A DNA stretch of 64,000 nt from Coriobacteriia bacterium (GCA_016649875.1 JAENWW010000001.1:62001-126000); one strand, 5' to 3'; numbered from the stretch's first letter, positions 17,132 to 25,926 are shown. A program made the numbers and translations. The notes: a model not told the origin generated them from the sequence alone.

Positions 17132-18991
17132 CTATTCGTAATAGAAAAGTATCGTGCCGTACTCGACCGGATTGCCGTTTTCGACGGCTATCTCGGTGAT
17201 GACTCCATCTTGCGGACACTCTATCTCATTCATGAGCTTCATCGCCTCGACGATACAGAGCGGCTGACCGGTCACGACTTTATCCCCGACCTTACAATAA
17301 GGATCCGCACCGACGGAAGGAGTCGCATAAAACGTACCCACCATGGGAGCTGCGACGGTCTTCCACGTCGCCGGTCGTGTGACCGCGCTCTCGAGCATGT
17401 CGGAGTTCGCCTGATCGGAAAACGGCACGTGCGCAGCCTCCGACACATTCGACGGAGCCGAAGACGGTGCGAAGCCGCCTCGAGCATCCGGCTTGCGCAA
17501 AGTGATCTTGGTGTCACCCTCCTCGATGATGACCTCGGATACTTCGCTTGTTTCAAGCGTACGAATAAGGTCTCTGATTTGTCCTACATCCACGGCGTCT
17601 TCCTCTCGCACGACCTGGCCTTCTGTGCCAAGCATGAACACGGCGCTTTCGGCACCTTTTTTATGAGCTTCCAGATACGTACGCGCCTCATTGGGGAAAA
17701 GCGCATACATGAGTACGTCCTCTTCACTGCGCGCCAAGTCGCCGATTTCTGCCGCGAAATCATCAAAGGTCGCCGTCACCAACGAACCCGGTCGTGTCGA
17801 CTCATCGAGAGGCACGGCATTTCCGAGGACTTGCTTGTAAATGTCTTGATTGATCGGGCCGGGCGCTTTACCGTACAGACCCCTGAAGTAATCTTTCATC
17901 TCTTGAGGAACAATCGACCAGCGCTTGCCCGTCAATATATTGAGCACCGCCTGAGTCCCGACGATTTGCGACATCGGAGTCACGAGCGGAGGATAACCGA
18001 CCTCTGCACGAACACGGGGAATTTCGGCGAGCACATCGTCGAGTCTGCTGAGCGCTTTTTGCAGCTCGAGTTGACTTACGAGGTTTGACATCATGCCACC
18101 GGGGACCTGATGCGAGAACACCTCCATCGACAGCAATGAGGTGAAGCCTCGCTTGACGTTCTTGCGCGAACGGACGCCCTCCCAATAGTGTGCTATCTCG
18201 AAGAGTAAATCGAGATTGAGCCCGGTATCGAATTCGCTTTCCTTAAGCGCGGCAACGATGGTCTCGACGGCCGGTTGGCTGTTGCCGAATGCAAGAGAAA
18301 CGACCGCCGTATCCACAATCGAAGCTCCGGCTTCGATACCTTTCAGATAATTCATCGGAGCCATTCCGCCGATGTAGTGGCAATGGAGGTGGACGGGCAA
18401 TCCGATTTCTTTGTTGAGCGCTTCGACCATGCGCTCGGTACGAAACGGTGTGAGCATGCCTGCCATATCTTTTAAGCAAATGGTGTCGGCACCGAGTTCT
18501 TTGAGTTGCTGCGCATACTCGAGATAGGCATCGATGGTGTGAACCGGCGAAATCGTATAGCTGATGGCGCCTTCGAAATGCCCGCCACAATCTTTGATGG
18601 CGCGAGCAGACGATTCGATGTTTCTGATGTCATTGAGCGCATCGAAAACACGGAATACTTCGATTCCGTTACGCTTCGATGCTGCCGTGAAGCGGTTTAC
18701 GATATCGTCTGAATAATGGTGATAGCCGACCAGGTTTTGGCCACGCGTGAGCATCTGAAGAGGAGTTTTCGGACAATGCTTCTTGATGGTACGAAGACGT
18801 TCCCAAGGGTTTTCGTCGAGAAATCTGAGACACGCGTCAAACGTCGCGCCTCCCCATGCTTCCAAGGACCAATAGCCGACTTCATCCATCTTCGGCAAAA
18901 TTGGAAGCATATCTCCAATTTCCATACGAGTTGCCCAAAGCGACTGGTGGGCGTCTCGCAGAGTTGTATCGGTAATGTGCACGGGTCGCAT
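17132..18991 (-). CDS. Pyruvate/oxaloacetate carboxyltransferase fused to AccB-type biotin carrier
   Basis: The N-terminal 460 residues are a carboxyltransferase of the PycB/OadA (5S) type: ITDTTLRDAHQSLWATR with the metal-binding aspartate at residue 8, EVFRVFDALND, the carbamylated-lysine region ICLKDMAGMLTP, and LPVHLHCHYIGGMA with the metal-binding histidines. The C-terminal 145 residues are not the usual short lipoyl-like tail. They read like a full AccB: IRDLIRTLETSEVSEV, TKITLRK, a Pro/Ser linker, APMVGTFYATPS and the biotinylation site EAMKLMNE (Lys 585). It transfers a carboxyl group between carboxybiotin and pyruvate/oxaloacetate; the direction is not decidable here. Neither a membrane beta subunit (decarboxylase pump) nor accD is adjacent, which favours pyruvate carboxylase. 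AGGAG lies 6-7 nt before the ATG. Confidence 0.92.
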   Translation of the reverse strand: MRPVHITDTTLRDAHQSLWATRMEIGDMLPILPKMDEVGYWSLEAWGGATFDACLRFLDENPWERLRTIKKHCPKTPLQMLTRGQNLVGYHHYSDDIVNRFTAASKRNGIEVFRVFDALNDIRNIESSARAIKDCGGHFEGAISYTISPVHTIDAYLEYAQQLKELGADTICLKDMAGMLTPFRTERMVEALNKEIGLPVHLHCHYIGGMAPMNYLKGIEAGASIVDTAVVSLAFGNSQPAVETIVAALKESEFDTGLNLDLLFEIAHYWEGVRSRKNVKRGFTSLLSMEVFSHQVPGGMMSNLVSQLELQKALSRLDDVLAEIPRVRAEVGYPPLVTPMSQIVGTQAVLNILTGKRWSIVPQEMKDYFRGLYGKAPGPINQDIYKQVLGNAVPLDESTRPGSLVTATFDDFAAEIGDLARSEEDVLMYALFPNEARTYLEAHKKGAESAVFMLGTEGQVVREEDAVDVGQIRDLIRTLETSEVSEVIIEEGDTKITLRKPDARGGFAPSSAPSNVSEAAHVPFSDQANSDMLESAVTRPATWKTVAAPMVGTFYATPSVGADPYCKVGDKVVTGQPLCIVEAMKLMNEIECPQDGVITEIAVENGNPVEYGTILFYYE

Positions 18992-19035
18992 AACATCTCC
19001 TCATGAGCTTTATTTGTCAAAATTCTGAAGTTATA

Positions 19036-19065
19036 AGTATATCCCATTCGTACGGGACCGTACAA
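19036..19065 (-). promoter_or_regulatory. Promoter of the carboxylase operon with internal palindrome
   Basis: On the minus strand TTGTAC (19060-19065) and TATACT (19036-19041) are separated by 18 bp and lie about 45 nt upstream of the carboxyltransferase ATG. The perfect inverted repeat GTACGG-GA-CCGTAC (19050-19063) spans the -35 edge and the spacer, a position where a bound repressor would block RNA polymerase. Confidence 0.6.
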
Positions 19066-19069
19066 GAAG

Positions 19070-19100
19070 CCCCCTCCAAAATCAAAACATCGAAGGGGGC
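19070..19100 (-). terminator. Terminator after efp
   Basis: On the minus strand GCCCCCTTC pairs with GGAGGGGGC around a loop of about 13 nt, followed by TTCTTGT. It lies 27 nt beyond the efp stop and just before the carboxylase promoter, so it separates the two transcription units. Confidence 0.7.
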
Positions 19101-19126
19101 GTCATCCTATATGAAAGTCGTGCGTT

Positions 19127-19687
19127 TTACACCCGCGTGACGTAGCGCCCGTCGCGCGTGTCGATTCTCAGCTTGTCTCCGACGTTGATGAACATGGGAA
19201 CCTGCACGACCGCGCCCGTTTCGAGCGTCGCCGGCTTGCCCCCACCTTGTACCGTATCGCCTTTAAAGCCCGGCTCGGTCTCGGTCACTTCGAGTTCCAC
19301 AAACATGGGCGGCTCGACACCGATGTAGTCACCGTCGGCGGTGATAATCTGAACATCATCGTTTTCCTGAAGCCATTGGGCGGGTCCGCCGATGAAACTC
19401 TTTTGCAACTCGACTTGATCGAACGTGGTCGAGTCCATGAAGTAATACGTCTCACCATCGTTGTAAAGATACTGCATGTTCTTGTTTTCGATGTGGACAT
19501 CGTCGAACTTTTCGCCTGCACGGAAGGTGTATTCCACAACACGCCCCGACTCGAGCGCTTTGAGCTTCGTGCGCACGAAAGCGGCGCCCTTTCCCGGCTT
19601 GACGTGCTGAAACTCCACGATGACCCAACGTTTTCCATCGTACATGATGCACATGCCGTTCTTGAAGTTCGCGGTGGTAACTGCCAC
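19127..19687 (-). CDS. efp: Elongation factor P
   Basis: EF-P relieves ribosome stalling at polyproline stretches. The 186-residue protein starts VAVTTANFKNGMCIMYDGK (GTG start at 19687 with AAGGGAA upstream) and shows the three beta-barrel domains, including VEFQHVKPGKGAAFVRTKL with the loop lysine position (GKGA), and the C-terminal GDKLRIDTRDGRYVTRV. The tip of domain I has K at the residue modified in many bacteria. It follows pepQ, its usual neighbour, but a TATAAT box sits at the end of pepQ, so efp may also be transcribed on its own. Confidence 0.97.
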   Translation of the reverse strand: MAVTTANFKNGMCIMYDGKRWVIVEFQHVKPGKGAAFVRTKLKALESGRVVEYTFRAGEKFDDVHIENKNMQYLYNDGETYYFMDSTTFDQVELQKSFIGGPAQWLQENDDVQIITADGDYIGVEPPMFVELEVTETEPGFKGDTVQGGGKPATLETGAVVQVPMFINVGDKLRIDTRDGRYVTRV

Positions 19688-19736
19688 AGGTATTCCCTTT
19701 CTAGTGCGGTCTCGATGCGAATCGTATCGAATCGAA

Positions 19737-19742
19737 ATTATA
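19737..19742 (-). promoter_or_regulatory. -10 box for efp
   Basis: CCTATAATTT on the minus strand gives a perfect TATAAT about 50 nt upstream of the efp GTG. It overlaps the stop codon of the peptidase gene. The -35 match is weak. Confidence 0.45.
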
Positions 19743-20829
19743 GGATGATGAGCTCTTTCGAGGAGGTGGACAACACTTTCTCACCCGTCTCGAGCACGAT
19801 GACTATATCCTCTATTCTAACACCGAGCTGACCGGGCAGATATATACCCGGCTCGATTGTGAGAATATCGCCTGCCTGCATCACGTCTTTCGAGCGCGGT
19901 GATGCGTTCGGGCCCTCGTGAATATCGATCCCGACTCCGTGTCCGGTGCCGTGACCGAAATGCTCCCCGAACCCGGCTTCTTCGATGACATCGCGCCCGG
20001 CTTTATCGATGTGCACACCGGTCGCTCCGGCACGTACGGCGGCATTGCTCGCTGCGTTTGCGGAAAAAACCGTCTCATACACCTTGCGTTGCAAATCGGT
20101 GACGTGTCCGATTGCGACGGTTCGCGTCATATCCGACTTATAACCACCGACTTGGGCGCCGAAATCCATTGTGATGAAATCGCCGTCCTGCACTTTCCTG
20201 GAGCCGGGCACACAGTGCGGCAACGCGCCGTTTGCACCGCTTGCCACGATGGTGAGAAACCCCGGGGCATCGGCCCCGAACTTGGCCATCGCATATTCGA
20301 GTTCGACGGCGATCTCTTTTTCCGTCACGCCCGGTTCAATGAAAGTGCATATGTGAGCGAACGCTTTATCGGCGATGGCCTGGGCGGCGGCAATGCGCTC
20401 GATTTCATTCTCGTCTTTTTCGTGACGAATCTTTTCAACCCACCCTTTCGCCGCAACGACGGCGGAAGGAGCGAATTTTTCCTCACACTCACGATAAATT
20501 TTATACGGAACCGCATCTTCGACGGCAACGGCGTTCAACTTGAGCTCGGAGAGGGTATCTGCCACGGCATCAAGCACGGGCGCGCCCGAACAACGCACGC
20601 TCCATGGGGTCCCGGCGACCTGAGCTTGCGATACATCGCGATAGCGGCTGTCGGTATAAAAAATCGCCTCATTCGCGGTGATGAGGGCGACATGGGGGTT
20701 TTCATCATCGTGGATTCCATCGAATCCGGTGATGTAATCGACATTGCTCGAAAGCATCACGGCGATACCGTCCGCCGACTCGACCTTAAGCTTCTTGCGA
20801 AGATTTTCCAAACGTTTTTCTGAGTTCAC
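19738..20829 (-). CDS. pepQ: M24 family Xaa-Pro aminopeptidase
   Basis: Metallopeptidase of the creatinase/prolidase fold that removes residues before proline; cytosolic. An N-terminal creatinase-like domain (about residues 1-125, with NVDYITGFDGIHD) precedes the catalytic domain. All five metal ligands are visible: ITMDFGAQ (Asp), YKSDMTRT (Asp), GHGTGHGVG (His), LTIEPGIY (Glu) and VRIEDIV (Glu). Length is 363 residues. The start is GTG 20829, overlapping the aroQ stop by one base (TAGTG). It is the last shikimate-operon gene before efp, an arrangement common in Gram-positive bacteria. Confidence 0.93.
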   Translation of the reverse strand: MNSEKRLENLRKKLKVESADGIAVMLSSNVDYITGFDGIHDDENPHVALITANEAIFYTDSRYRDVSQAQVAGTPWSVRCSGAPVLDAVADTLSELKLNAVAVEDAVPYKIYRECEEKFAPSAVVAAKGWVEKIRHEKDENEIERIAAAQAIADKAFAHICTFIEPGVTEKEIAVELEYAMAKFGADAPGFLTIVASGANGALPHCVPGSRKVQDGDFITMDFGAQVGGYKSDMTRTVAIGHVTDLQRKVYETVFSANAASNAAVRAGATGVHIDKAGRDVIEEAGFGEHFGHGTGHGVGIDIHEGPNASPRSKDVMQAGDILTIEPGIYLPGQLGVRIEDIVIVLETGEKVLSTSSKELIIL

Positions 20830-21263
20830 TACTCTCCCGCTTCCTCTATTAAACGAATGATTCCTTTTTCATAGCCCTCGATACCCATCCCATAATATTG
20901 CGCGATACAGGCCGGAGCCGTCACGCTGATTTTACGAAATTCTTCTCGGGCGGTGATATCGCTTAAATGCACTTCGACGACGGGAACATCGATGGCGCGT
21001 ATGGCATCGTAAAGCGCGTATGAATAGTGCGAATAGGCACCCGGGTTGAAGAGCACGCCCGCATATCGATTGCGCGCCTCATGGAGCGTATCGATGAGCG
21101 TCCCCTCATGATTCGACTGAAAGAGCTCGATATCTTTTCCGCTCACTTCGGCGACGCGATGCAAAATGTCGTCTTGCGTGAGCGTCCCGTAAACCGTCGG
21201 TTCGCGCTCGCCGAGCAAATTGAGATTCGGACCATGCAGAATCAAGTACGTATCGCTCGTCAT
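20829..21263 (-). CDS. aroQ: 3-Dehydroquinate dehydratase, type II
   Basis: Third shikimate-pathway enzyme, the small dodecameric type II form. Its 144 residues show the typical LILHGPNLNLLGEREP start, FFQSNHEG-like ELFQSNHEGTLID, the FNPGAYSHYSYALYDAI region with the catalytic tyrosine region and histidine, and VPVVEVHLSDI. It overlaps aroB at the 5' end by 4 nt (ATGA type) and pepQ at the 3' end by 1 nt, so the cluster is translationally coupled. Confidence 0.96.
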   Translation of the reverse strand: MTSDTYLILHGPNLNLLGEREPTVYGTLTQDDILHRVAEVSGKDIELFQSNHEGTLIDTLHEARNRYAGVLFNPGAYSHYSYALYDAIRAIDVPVVEVHLSDITAREEFRKISVTAPACIAQYYGMGIEGYEKGIIRLIEEAGE

Positions 21264-22405
21264 TTCGTCTCTTTCGCCGTCTCGGGCATGCCGTCATACG
21301 CACGCAGGTGGTCATACAAGACATCTTCGGGCACCGCTTGACACGTCCACTCTCCCGGTTTCGACAAGAGCACCATTCGCACCTCGCCGCTCCGCACTTT
21401 TTTATCACTGTGCATGGCTTCTCTGATGTCGAGAGGTCTTGACGGACTTGCAACCGGTGATATGTCGAACATCTCGAGGAGCGCGTCTGTGCGTCGAACC
21501 GTTTCCATCGATCCTTGCGCGAGCTGAACGCTCACACGGGATGCGAAGCGCATTCCTTGCGCCACTGCGGCACCGTGTGAAATCTTCCCGTACCCGTACA
21601 GCTTTTCCAAAGCATGACCCAACGTATGCCCGAAGTTCAAGCACTCTCGCGCTCCCAAATCGAGGCAATCGGAGGCAACGACCCCGGCTTTGAACTCGAT
21701 GCAACGCGCGATCATCTCGACGAGTGTCTTTTGGTCGCGTTGCATGATTGCTTCAGAGTTTTCCTCGAGCCACCCGCAAAACTCTTCGCCGGAAAGAAGT
21801 GCTGTTTTCACGACTTCGGCAAGACCGCTTTTAAATTCATCGCCGGGCAAAGTCGTCAAAGTGTCGATATCCATGAGAATTGTCTCGGGTTGCTTGAATG
21901 CACCGGCGAGATTTTTCCCACTCTCCAAATCGACGCCGGTTTTGCCACCGACCGAAGCATCCACCATGCTGAGCACCGTCGTGGAGATTTGGGCGAATTC
22001 CACCCCCCGCTGATAAACCGCCGCCACAAAGCCGGCAAGATCGGATGCGACTCCACCTCCAAGCGATATAACCATATCGGTGCGCTCCAAGCGATTTTCC
22101 GCAAGCGCTTCGAGCACTTGCCCCGCGGTGTGCCAATTTTTCACCGCTTCACCGGCTGCCACCGTCAAAGAGATGACTTCGAATCCGGCGGTGATGAGCA
22201 TCGATTCATAGAGGAGCCCGAACAACTCGCCGGTTGTTTCATCGGCGATTATCGCGACTCGACGCGTTTTATTGTTCTCCGATAACTGTCGTATGAAATG
22301 ACTCGGTGCGTTTTCTCCGAGAAATATCGGATACGATGCGACCCCCAAGTCGATATCGAGCCGCAAAGTCGTGTCGTCTAGTTCAGTCCTCGTGTACACA
22401 GGCAT
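21260..22405 (-). CDS. aroB: 3-Dehydroquinate synthase
   Basis: NAD- and metal-dependent enzyme that cyclises DAHP to 3-dehydroquinate, the second shikimate step. Key features: ISLGGGVASDLAGFVAAVYQRG, the QISTTVLSMVDASVGGKTGVD stretch (seen as TTVLSMVDASVGGKTGVD) and the metal ligands in LNFGHTLGHALE. The open frame starts further upstream, but ATG 22405 has AGGAGA 6 nt before it and gives MPVYTRTELDD (381 residues). It overlaps aroK by 23 nt. Confidence 0.96.
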   Translation of the reverse strand: MPVYTRTELDDTTLRLDIDLGVASYPIFLGENAPSHFIRQLSENNKTRRVAIIADETTGELFGLLYESMLITAGFEVISLTVAAGEAVKNWHTAGQVLEALAENRLERTDMVISLGGGVASDLAGFVAAVYQRGVEFAQISTTVLSMVDASVGGKTGVDLESGKNLAGAFKQPETILMDIDTLTTLPGDEFKSGLAEVVKTALLSGEEFCGWLEENSEAIMQRDQKTLVEMIARCIEFKAGVVASDCLDLGARECLNFGHTLGHALEKLYGYGKISHGAAVAQGMRFASRVSVQLAQGSMETVRRTDALLEMFDISPVASPSRPLDIREAMHSDKKVRSGEVRMVLLSKPGEWTCQAVPEDVLYDHLRAYDGMPETAKETK

Positions 22406-22925
22406 GCGCAGTCTCCTCAAGATGATCGATGATTGCCTCGACAACCGATACGGCACTGCGCCTATCGGTGGAAATGCTGAAATCCGCAGTCGCTTTATAC
22501 AGGATATCCCGTGCTTTCATGAGAGAAAAAATTTCATCGGACGATTTTGCGGTGGCCAGCAAAGGCCGCGAGGCGAAATCGCCGAAACGTGCCAATGCCT
22601 GTTCGGGTTCCATCGTAAGAGAGACTATCAAAGCGCGCTTTTGAAGAGCGGCGACATTGGCGGGTAGGGTGACTATGCCACCGCCGCACGCGATGACGTG
22701 GGGTTCGACGTGCGCCAATGCATCTCTAAGCGCCGCGGCTTCGAGATCGCGGAAATATCGTTCGCTGTGTCTTTCGAAGAGTTCGGCCACCGACATGCCT
22801 TCGCTTTTTTCCACGTAGTCGTCGGTGTCGATGAAATCAAGCCCGAGTTTTTCCGCCAAAATCTTACCGCACGTGGTTTTGCCTGCTCCCATGAAACCTA
22901 TGAGCGCAATGTGTTTTACCGACAT
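22383..22925 (-). CDS. aroK: Shikimate kinase
   Basis: Phosphorylates shikimate with ATP. P-loop GFMGAGKTTCGK near the N-terminus, DTDDYVEKSEGMSVAELFE with the shikimate-binding aspartate, RDLEAAAL with the binding arginine, and ACGGGIV as in the family. I start at ATG 22925 (181 residues), preceded by GGTGAG; the longer upstream frame would add residues not seen in the family. The C-terminus, with AHACVHED, overlaps the start of aroB. Confidence 0.95.
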   Translation of the reverse strand: MSVKHIALIGFMGAGKTTCGKILAEKLGLDFIDTDDYVEKSEGMSVAELFERHSERYFRDLEAAALRDALAHVEPHVIACGGGIVTLPANVAALQKRALIVSLTMEPEQALARFGDFASRPLLATAKSSDEIFSLMKARDILYKATADFSISTDRRSAVSVVEAIIDHLEETAHACVHED

Positions 22926-22930
22926 ATATC

Positions 22931-23830
22931 TCACCTCACCACAGACATCATAGCGCTCCGCACTGAATCTCGGGTGCCTCGATCCCCCCATATGCCGTAA
23001 AAATCATTCCAAAGGGAACTCGCGATGACTCCTTGCTCGACGAGCATGAGCCGACCGTCCTGAGCGGGCACGCCGGCTGCTCGTGCCGCCGCAACCAAAC
23101 GCGTCGTCGCACTCGGCTGGTACACCGCATCGAACAGATAGCGTCCGTGAGCGGCGATTTTTTCCGCATCGACGATCAAGCGATCCGCCGGATTCAAGCC
23201 CAGAGGAGTCGCGTTGATCAAAATATCGGCAATCGTGTCATCGATTCCGGTGGCGGCGCGACACCTACCCGCATTTTGAAAATCTGCAGGGCACACTTCT
23301 TCTATGAGACGCCGTGCATTCTCCATGCGACGGGAAACGACGGTGATAACCTCTGCATTGCGCGCTATCAACTCATACAGGATCGCACGGGCGACACCCC
23401 CCGTACCGAAAATAACGACGCTTGCGCCGTTGATGGAAATGCCCAGGGTATCGTCGAGCCCGCTTTGCAGTGCACGACCGAAACCGGGGGCGTCGGTGTT
23501 ATCCCCCATGAGCTCTCCGTGCGATGTGCGAGTTATCGTATTCACCGCTCCGATGGCGCGCGCGCGCTGGCTGACCTGCGCACATTCCTGAAGGGCCAGA
23601 AGTTTGTAGGGCACCGTCGTGCAAAAACCGCATACGCCTCCCGGAGACTCTGCCGTGCGCACCTGCCGGCACCACATACGATAACCGTTCGCGTCCGCCG
23701 GATCGTATGCGAACATCTCGGCACGCGCGCCGCATGCTTCAAACGCGGCATTGTGCATCGCCGGAGAGAGCGAATGGGTGATGGGCGTTCCGATGACGGC
23801 GAATTTATATGTGTGAGAAGAATCAACCAC
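22931..23830 (-). CDS. aroE: Shikimate dehydrogenase
   Basis: Reduces 3-dehydroshikimate with NADPH. The substrate loop THSLSPAMHNAAF is intact, the catalytic lysine is present in TTVPYKLLAL, and the later binding residues occur in GAVNTI and GDNTDAPGF. The NADP domain has the FGTGGVARAI glycine motif and SRRMENARR. The motif normally written NVTxPxK reads CTTVPYK, a change at a position that is usually Asn. Length is 299 residues. It follows yqeG by 3 nt and precedes aroK by 5 nt. Confidence 0.94.
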   Translation of the reverse strand: MVDSSHTYKFAVIGTPITHSLSPAMHNAAFEACGARAEMFAYDPADANGYRMWCRQVRTAESPGGVCGFCTTVPYKLLALQECAQVSQRARAIGAVNTITRTSHGELMGDNTDAPGFGRALQSGLDDTLGISINGASVVIFGTGGVARAILYELIARNAEVITVVSRRMENARRLIEEVCPADFQNAGRCRAATGIDDTIADILINATPLGLNPADRLIVDAEKIAAHGRYLFDAVYQPSATTRLVAAARAAGVPAQDGRLMLVEQGVIASSLWNDFYGIWGDRGTRDSVRSAMMSVVR

Positions 23831-23833
23831 GAA

Positions 23834-24328
23834 TCACATACTCGCTTCCGCGTGTCGATCGCCGAGAATTAATTTCTCAAACTTTCGTAAAAACAGCGTG
23901 TGTTTCAAGTCATGCGAACTTAACGGCGATACGAGAACCGTCGTTATCCCCAAACAGGACGCACCGAGGATATCGGTGAACACCTGATCCCCGATCATCA
24001 CGGTATTCTTGCTGCGTGAATTCATTTTACGCATTCCGAAAAAATACGCCGGAGGCAATGGCTTGACGGCTTTGGACACAAGTTCTAATCCGAGATCGCC
24101 GGCCACTTCGGTGATGCGATTATGCCAATTATTCGAAAGTATGCAAGCTTTGAAACCTGCATCTTTCAGCGAAAGAGCCCACTTTTTAATTTCTGGGGGA
24201 ATCTCATCGCTATCGCGTGGAAGCAATGTATTGTCCAAGTCGAGCAGCAAGTGAACTATTCCTCGCTTTTTCAACTCTTCCAAGTCAATTGCCAACACCG
24301 AATCGAGGAAAAAATCAGGAAAGGCCAT
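23834..24328 (-). CDS. yqeG: YqeG family HAD phosphatase
   Basis: HAD-superfamily protein of the YqeG (IIIA) family. The catalytic motif I is LLDLDNTLLPRD (residues about 27-38), motif II falls in ACILSNNWHNRI, and motif IV is in NTVMIGDQVFTDILGA. Length is 164 residues. Members are linked to phosphatidylglycerol phosphate dephosphorylation or ribosome-related roles in different organisms; the substrate here is unknown. It begins at ATG 24328, overlapping the mltG stop (TAATG), and leads into aroE. Confidence 0.9.
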   Translation of the reverse strand: MAFPDFFLDSVLAIDLEELKKRGIVHLLLDLDNTLLPRDSDEIPPEIKKWALSLKDAGFKACILSNNWHNRITEVAGDLGLELVSKAVKPLPPAYFFGMRKMNSRSKNTVMIGDQVFTDILGASCLGITTVLVSPLSSHDLKHTLFLRKFEKLILGDRHAEASM

Positions 24329-25413
24329 TATTTTCCGAACACCGCCTTCGATTTCGCTTTCGCAGCCACAAACTCATTCTGAGTACTTGCAAATGTTTGG
24401 CTTCCGTCTTTGCCTGTCAGCACGAAGTAAAGATACGTCGTTTTTGCGGGCTTCACGGCAGCCTCGAGGGAATTCTTGCCCGGGTTTGCTATGGGTCCGG
24501 GGGGCAGCCCGTTATGTAGATACGTATTATAGGGACTCGGGGTGGCTAAATCGGCATTCAGCAGCCTCAGCTTCGACTTTTCCTTGCCCGGAAGCAAGAA
24601 TTGCACCGTCGAACAAAACTGAAGTCGTCGCCCGAACGCGAGACGATTGTCGATGACGCTCGCCACCAACGGCCGTTCCGATTCGATGCTCGCTTCACGT
24701 TCGACCAAAGATGCAATCGTGACGAGTTGCGGCACCGAATAGGCGTCAGAGCGCGATTGTGCGACACCGATGCTCGACCATACTTGCCCGAACCTTTTCA
24801 ACATCATGGTGATCACATCGTCGGCGGTGGCGTCTTTTCCGACTCGGTACGTATCGGGAAAAAGAAATCCCTCGAGAGAATCATGGTAGGCTCCTTCGAG
24901 AAAAGGGTATTCGGCCTTGTACGTCGCCGCACCGTTTTTTGCAATCTCGGTGAACTTATCGGCAGAGATTCCTGTTTTTTTCTCGACTATCGCTGCAGTT
25001 TGGGCGCCGGTGAGCCCCTCGGGAATGGTGACTTGCACATAATCGTCCGAAGGCCCGCTCGTGAGAGCTTTAATGGTTTTGGCGTAGCCGAGCCCCACTT
25101 CGAGCTTGTACATCCCGGCTTTCAAGGAACCTGTGGCATTGCCCAATCGAGCCCGGAGTTCAAACATCGTGGCATTTGAGACGATACCTTTTTGGACAAG
25201 AACGCGCGCAATCTCGATGGGGGTACTTCCTTTGGCGATTTCCACGGATACGACCGTTCCTTTTTTCTGGGAAGTATTTCCCGCGGAAGAAAACAACGTC
25301 GAACCGACGACACTTATAACAGCGATGCACAGCACGAAAAGAGCAATGCGCGCAACGCTTCGAGCACTTTTATTTTTCTTTTTTCGCATAGTTCTCGCTA
25401 TGTGCTCAGTCAT
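24328..25413 (-). CDS. mltG: Endolytic murein transglycosylase MltG
   Basis: Membrane-anchored glycan-chain cleaving enzyme (YceG family) that ends glycan polymerisation. A basic cytoplasmic tail (MRKKKNKSARS) and one membrane helix (about residues 21-42) precede a LysM-like region and the catalytic domain. The catalytic glutamate lies in IASLVEREASIESERP. EGFLFPDTYRV and LPPGPIANPGKNSLEAAVKP are strong family signatures. Length is 361 residues. Gene order ruvX-mltG-yqeG-aroE is typical. Confidence 0.95.
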   Translation of the reverse strand: MTEHIARTMRKKKNKSARSVARIALFVLCIAVISVVGSTLFSSAGNTSQKKGTVVSVEIAKGSTPIEIARVLVQKGIVSNATMFELRARLGNATGSLKAGMYKLEVGLGYAKTIKALTSGPSDDYVQVTIPEGLTGAQTAAIVEKKTGISADKFTEIAKNGAATYKAEYPFLEGAYHDSLEGFLFPDTYRVGKDATADDVITMMLKRFGQVWSSIGVAQSRSDAYSVPQLVTIASLVEREASIESERPLVASVIDNRLAFGRRLQFCSTVQFLLPGKEKSKLRLLNADLATPSPYNTYLHNGLPPGPIANPGKNSLEAAVKPAKTTYLYFVLTGKDGSQTFASTQNEFVAAKAKSKAVFGK

Positions 25414-25416
25414 GCG

Positions 25417-25878
25417 TCAGTCCTTTTCCTCATCGTGGGAAAGATGCTCCAGATAACTCTGTAAAAAAATCGCCGCTGCAATCTTATCGAGACTGCCGCG
25501 CATCTGCTTTGAGGTGTAGCGCGAATCGGCCATGACCCGTTTTGCTTCGGTGCTTGAAAAGCGTTCATCGAAAAAACTCACTCGCTCATCGGTCGAAATA
25601 TCATCGTTATGCTCAATCCACCCGCAACCGACGAGAAGTTTTTTTGCAAGTGAACGCACATGACGAGCTTGAGGCCCCTCCTCACCATTTAACGACAGAG
25701 GCAAACCGATTACCACATGTTCGACGTCATAATCACAAATAACCCGTTGTAACAAAGACCCGTTCGCGAGGAGTTCTCGAGTTTCAAGAACATCCAGAGG
25801 ACTTGCTACTGTTCCCCCGGCATCTGAAATCGCAACGCCCGTACGCACATCGCCTATATCGAGTGAAAGAATTCTCAA
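25417..25878 (-). CDS. ruvX: Putative pre-16S rRNA nuclease / Holliday junction resolvase-like YqgF
   Basis: RNase H-fold protein of the YqgF/RuvX family, implicated in 16S rRNA 5'-end maturation. The family start LRILSLDIGDVRTGVAISD carries the first catalytic aspartate; VIGLPLSLNGEEGPQARHV and FFDERFSSTEAKRV follow. An upstream ATG at 25908 lacks a ribosome site, so I prefer TTG 25878, which has AGAGGAG about 11 nt upstream and matches the usual N-terminus (153 residues). It follows alaS, its common neighbour. Confidence 0.92.
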   Translation of the reverse strand: MRILSLDIGDVRTGVAISDAGGTVASPLDVLETRELLANGSLLQRVICDYDVEHVVIGLPLSLNGEEGPQARHVRSLAKKLLVGCGWIEHNDDISTDERVSFFDERFSSTEAKRVMADSRYTSKQMRGSLDKIAAAIFLQSYLEHLSHDEEKD

Positions 25879-25926
25879 GGGGAAACCAACTCCTCTATAA
25901 CTTCTCATCGGCTCGTCCGTCTTCGC

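Noticed and set aside
16988..18088. 366-codon open frame on the plus strand
   Set aside because: It is antisense to the accC/carboxyltransferase genes, has no ribosome site, and its product is Arg/His-rich with no family features.
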